Assembly: GCA_020057015.1 (NCBI GenBank)
Contig: JAGVGS010000050.1
Location: 1-6,968, forward strand
Source of the DNA: Candidatus Omnitrophota bacterium
Lineage (GTDB): Bacteria > Omnitrophota > Gorgyraeia > Aquiviventales > Aquiviventaceae
Direction of reading: 5' to 3'
DNA length: 6,968 nt
The position numbers were made by a program, and so were the translations under genes. The notes below the pieces were generated by a model. That model made no database searches and was not told the DNA's origin. It saw nothing but the letters and a program-made list of their open reading frames with translations. Positions 5,802 to 6,968 of this stretch are shown here, in pieces (the first letter of the stretch is position 1; each line of letters starts with the position of its first letter).

Positions 5802-6968
5802 TTACTCGTAGCGCAGCGCTTCGATGGGATGCAAGGCCGCGGCCTTGCGCGCCGGCCAGAGCCCGAAGACGATGCCCACCGCGGCCGAGAAGCCCACCGC
5901 CAGCAGCACCGCCCCGACGGATACCGTCGCGGCCCAGCCGGCCAGCTTGCTCATGGCCGTCGTGATCGTCCACCCCAAGACGATGCCTAAGCCGCCGCCC
6001 ACGAGGCTGACCACGATCGATTCGATCAGAAACTGCGCTAGAATATCGCGCCGGCGCGCCCCGACCGCCTTGCGCAGGCCGATCTCCCGCGTGCGCTCGG
6101 TCACGGAGACCAGCATGATGTTCATGATGCCGATCCCGCCCACGAGCAGCGAGATCGCCGCGATGCATGCCAACAGCAAGGACATGGTGCGGCTGGTCTC
6201 CGTGAGGGCAGCCTGGATCTCGGCCATATTGCGGATATCGAAGGTATCGCGCTGCGACGGTGGCAGCCGATGGCGGCGGATCACCAGCTCCTCGATGGCG
6301 ACCTGCGTTGCTTCCATTTCCTCGGCACGGGCCACCTGCACGTCAATCGAGTCTAAGTAATCCTTGCCCAGCAGCCGCCGCATGGCCGTCGAGAGCGGTA
6401 CCACGATCACGTCATCCTGATCGCGCCAGCCGGTGGCCCCCCGCTCGGGCAGCACGCCGATCACTTGGAAAGGCACCTTGTTGATCTTGATATCCGCCCC
6501 CACGGGATTCGTCTCGCCGAAGAGCTCCCGCACGAGGGTGAGCCCCAGCAGGGCCACGCGAGCGCGCATGCGCTCCTCATCGGCCGTAAAGAAGCGGCCC
6601 ACCAGAGGCGTGGCGGCGCGCACCTGCTCGAAGGCTGGGGTGGCCCCCTGCACCTGCGTGTTCCAGTTCTTGTTGCCGTAGGCCACTTGCGCGCGTCCGG
6701 AGACCGTGGGGACCACGTGCCACACCGACGGCAGGGCGGCAATGGCCTGCGTATCCTCCAGATTCAACCGCGTGACCGTGCCCGCCTCCAGGGCCACGCC
6801 GTGCACCTGCCGCGAGCCGGGCCGCACGCTGAGCAGGTTCGAGCCCAGCGACGAGAGCCGCGCTTCCATCGACTCCTTCGCCCCCGCGCCCAGCGCCAGC
6901 ATGGCGACGACGGCCGCAACACCAATCAGGATGCCGAGCATCGACAGGCCCGTGCGCACCTTATTGGC
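5802..6968 (-). CDS. MacB/FtsX-family ABC transporter permease, N-terminus cut by window edge
   Basis: 388 residues are visible, open at the window edge; the frame continues upstream of the GTG at 6959 with ANKVRTGLSMLG, typical of sequence just before the first helix of MacB-type permeases. Order: helix 1 (about residues 10-28), a large periplasmic MacB_PCD-like domain (about 30-255), then three C-terminal helices (about 262-290, 312-340, 348-372). GIGIMNIMLVSVTERTREIG and RKAVGARRRDI form the conserved cytoplasmic coupling region after helix 2, and WPARKAAALHPIEALRYE is the family C-terminus. By family knowledge these proteins transmit ATP hydrolysis to the periplasm, driving efflux with a MacA-like adaptor or export of lipoproteins or peptides. 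The ATPase domain is not in the window, so I cannot tell whether this is a fused MacB of about 650 residues or a separate permease of about 400. A probable terminator follows, which separates it from the cupin. Confidence 0.93.
   Translation of the reverse strand, partial: ANKVRTGLSMLGILIGVAAVVAMLALGAGAKESMEARLSSLGSNLLSVRPGSRQVHGVALEAGTVTRLNLEDTQAIAALPSVWHVVPTVSGRAQVAYGNKNWNTQVQGATPAFEQVRAATPLVGRFFTADEERMRARVALLGLTLVRELFGETNPVGADIKINKVPFQVIGVLPERGATGWRDQDDVIVVPLSTAMRRLLGKDYLDSIDVQVARAEEMEATQVAIEELVIRRHRLPPSQRDTFDIRNMAEIQAALTETSRTMSLLLACIAAISLLVGGIGIMNIMLVSVTERTREIGLRKAVGARRRDILAQFLIESIVVSLVGGGLGIVLGWTITTAMSKLAGWAATVSVGAVLLAVGFSAAVGIVFGLWPARKAAALHPIEALRYE

Noticed and set aside
6957..6959. GTG as the start of the ABC permease
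   Set aside because: The frame stays open to the window edge and the preceding residues (ANK) match the conserved sequence before helix 1, so the gene continues beyond the window.

Overview
The window is high-GC DNA, and every gene I can support lies on the minus strand, so genes are read from high to low coordinates. Exported periplasmic proteins, a MacB-type permease and a cytochrome bd oxidase suggest a Gram-negative, aerobic or microaerobic bacterium. A proteobacterium is plausible, but nothing here fixes a lineage, and no rRNA, tRNA, insertion sequence or CRISPR array is visible.

Layout in transcription order. (1) 6968-5802: the C-terminal part of a MacB/FtsX-type ABC transporter permease, cut by the window edge. 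It is followed by a probable intrinsic terminator (about 5777-5754). (2) 5674-5309: a small exported cupin with its own extended -10 promoter candidate and a near-perfect Shine-Dalgarno. It is followed by a very strong hairpin plus T-tract (5299-5256). (3) 5243 to 1: a compact run of five genes, cydA, cydB, msrA, an exonuclease/GIY-YIG fusion nuclease, and a membrane-spanning alkaline-phosphatase-superfamily protein that runs off the window. Junctions in this run are a 17-bp overlap, a 4-bp gap, a 27-bp gap and a 1-bp overlap, so it looks like one operon with translational coupling.

Working together (inference): CydAB is a short-Q-loop cytochrome bd quinol oxidase. The exported MsrA would repair oxidised methionines in the periplasm, and the fusion nuclease looks like a DNA repair/editing enzyme related to UvrC and Cho. 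A respiratory and oxidative-damage theme links these three; the link to the last gene, an apparent phosphodiesterase/phosphatase, is unclear. The most notable regulatory feature is that the strong terminator ends only 12 nt before the cydA start codon, leaving almost no room for a separate cydA promoter downstream of it. The longest intergenic stretch is 127 bp (5675-5801), so no large region is without a gene.
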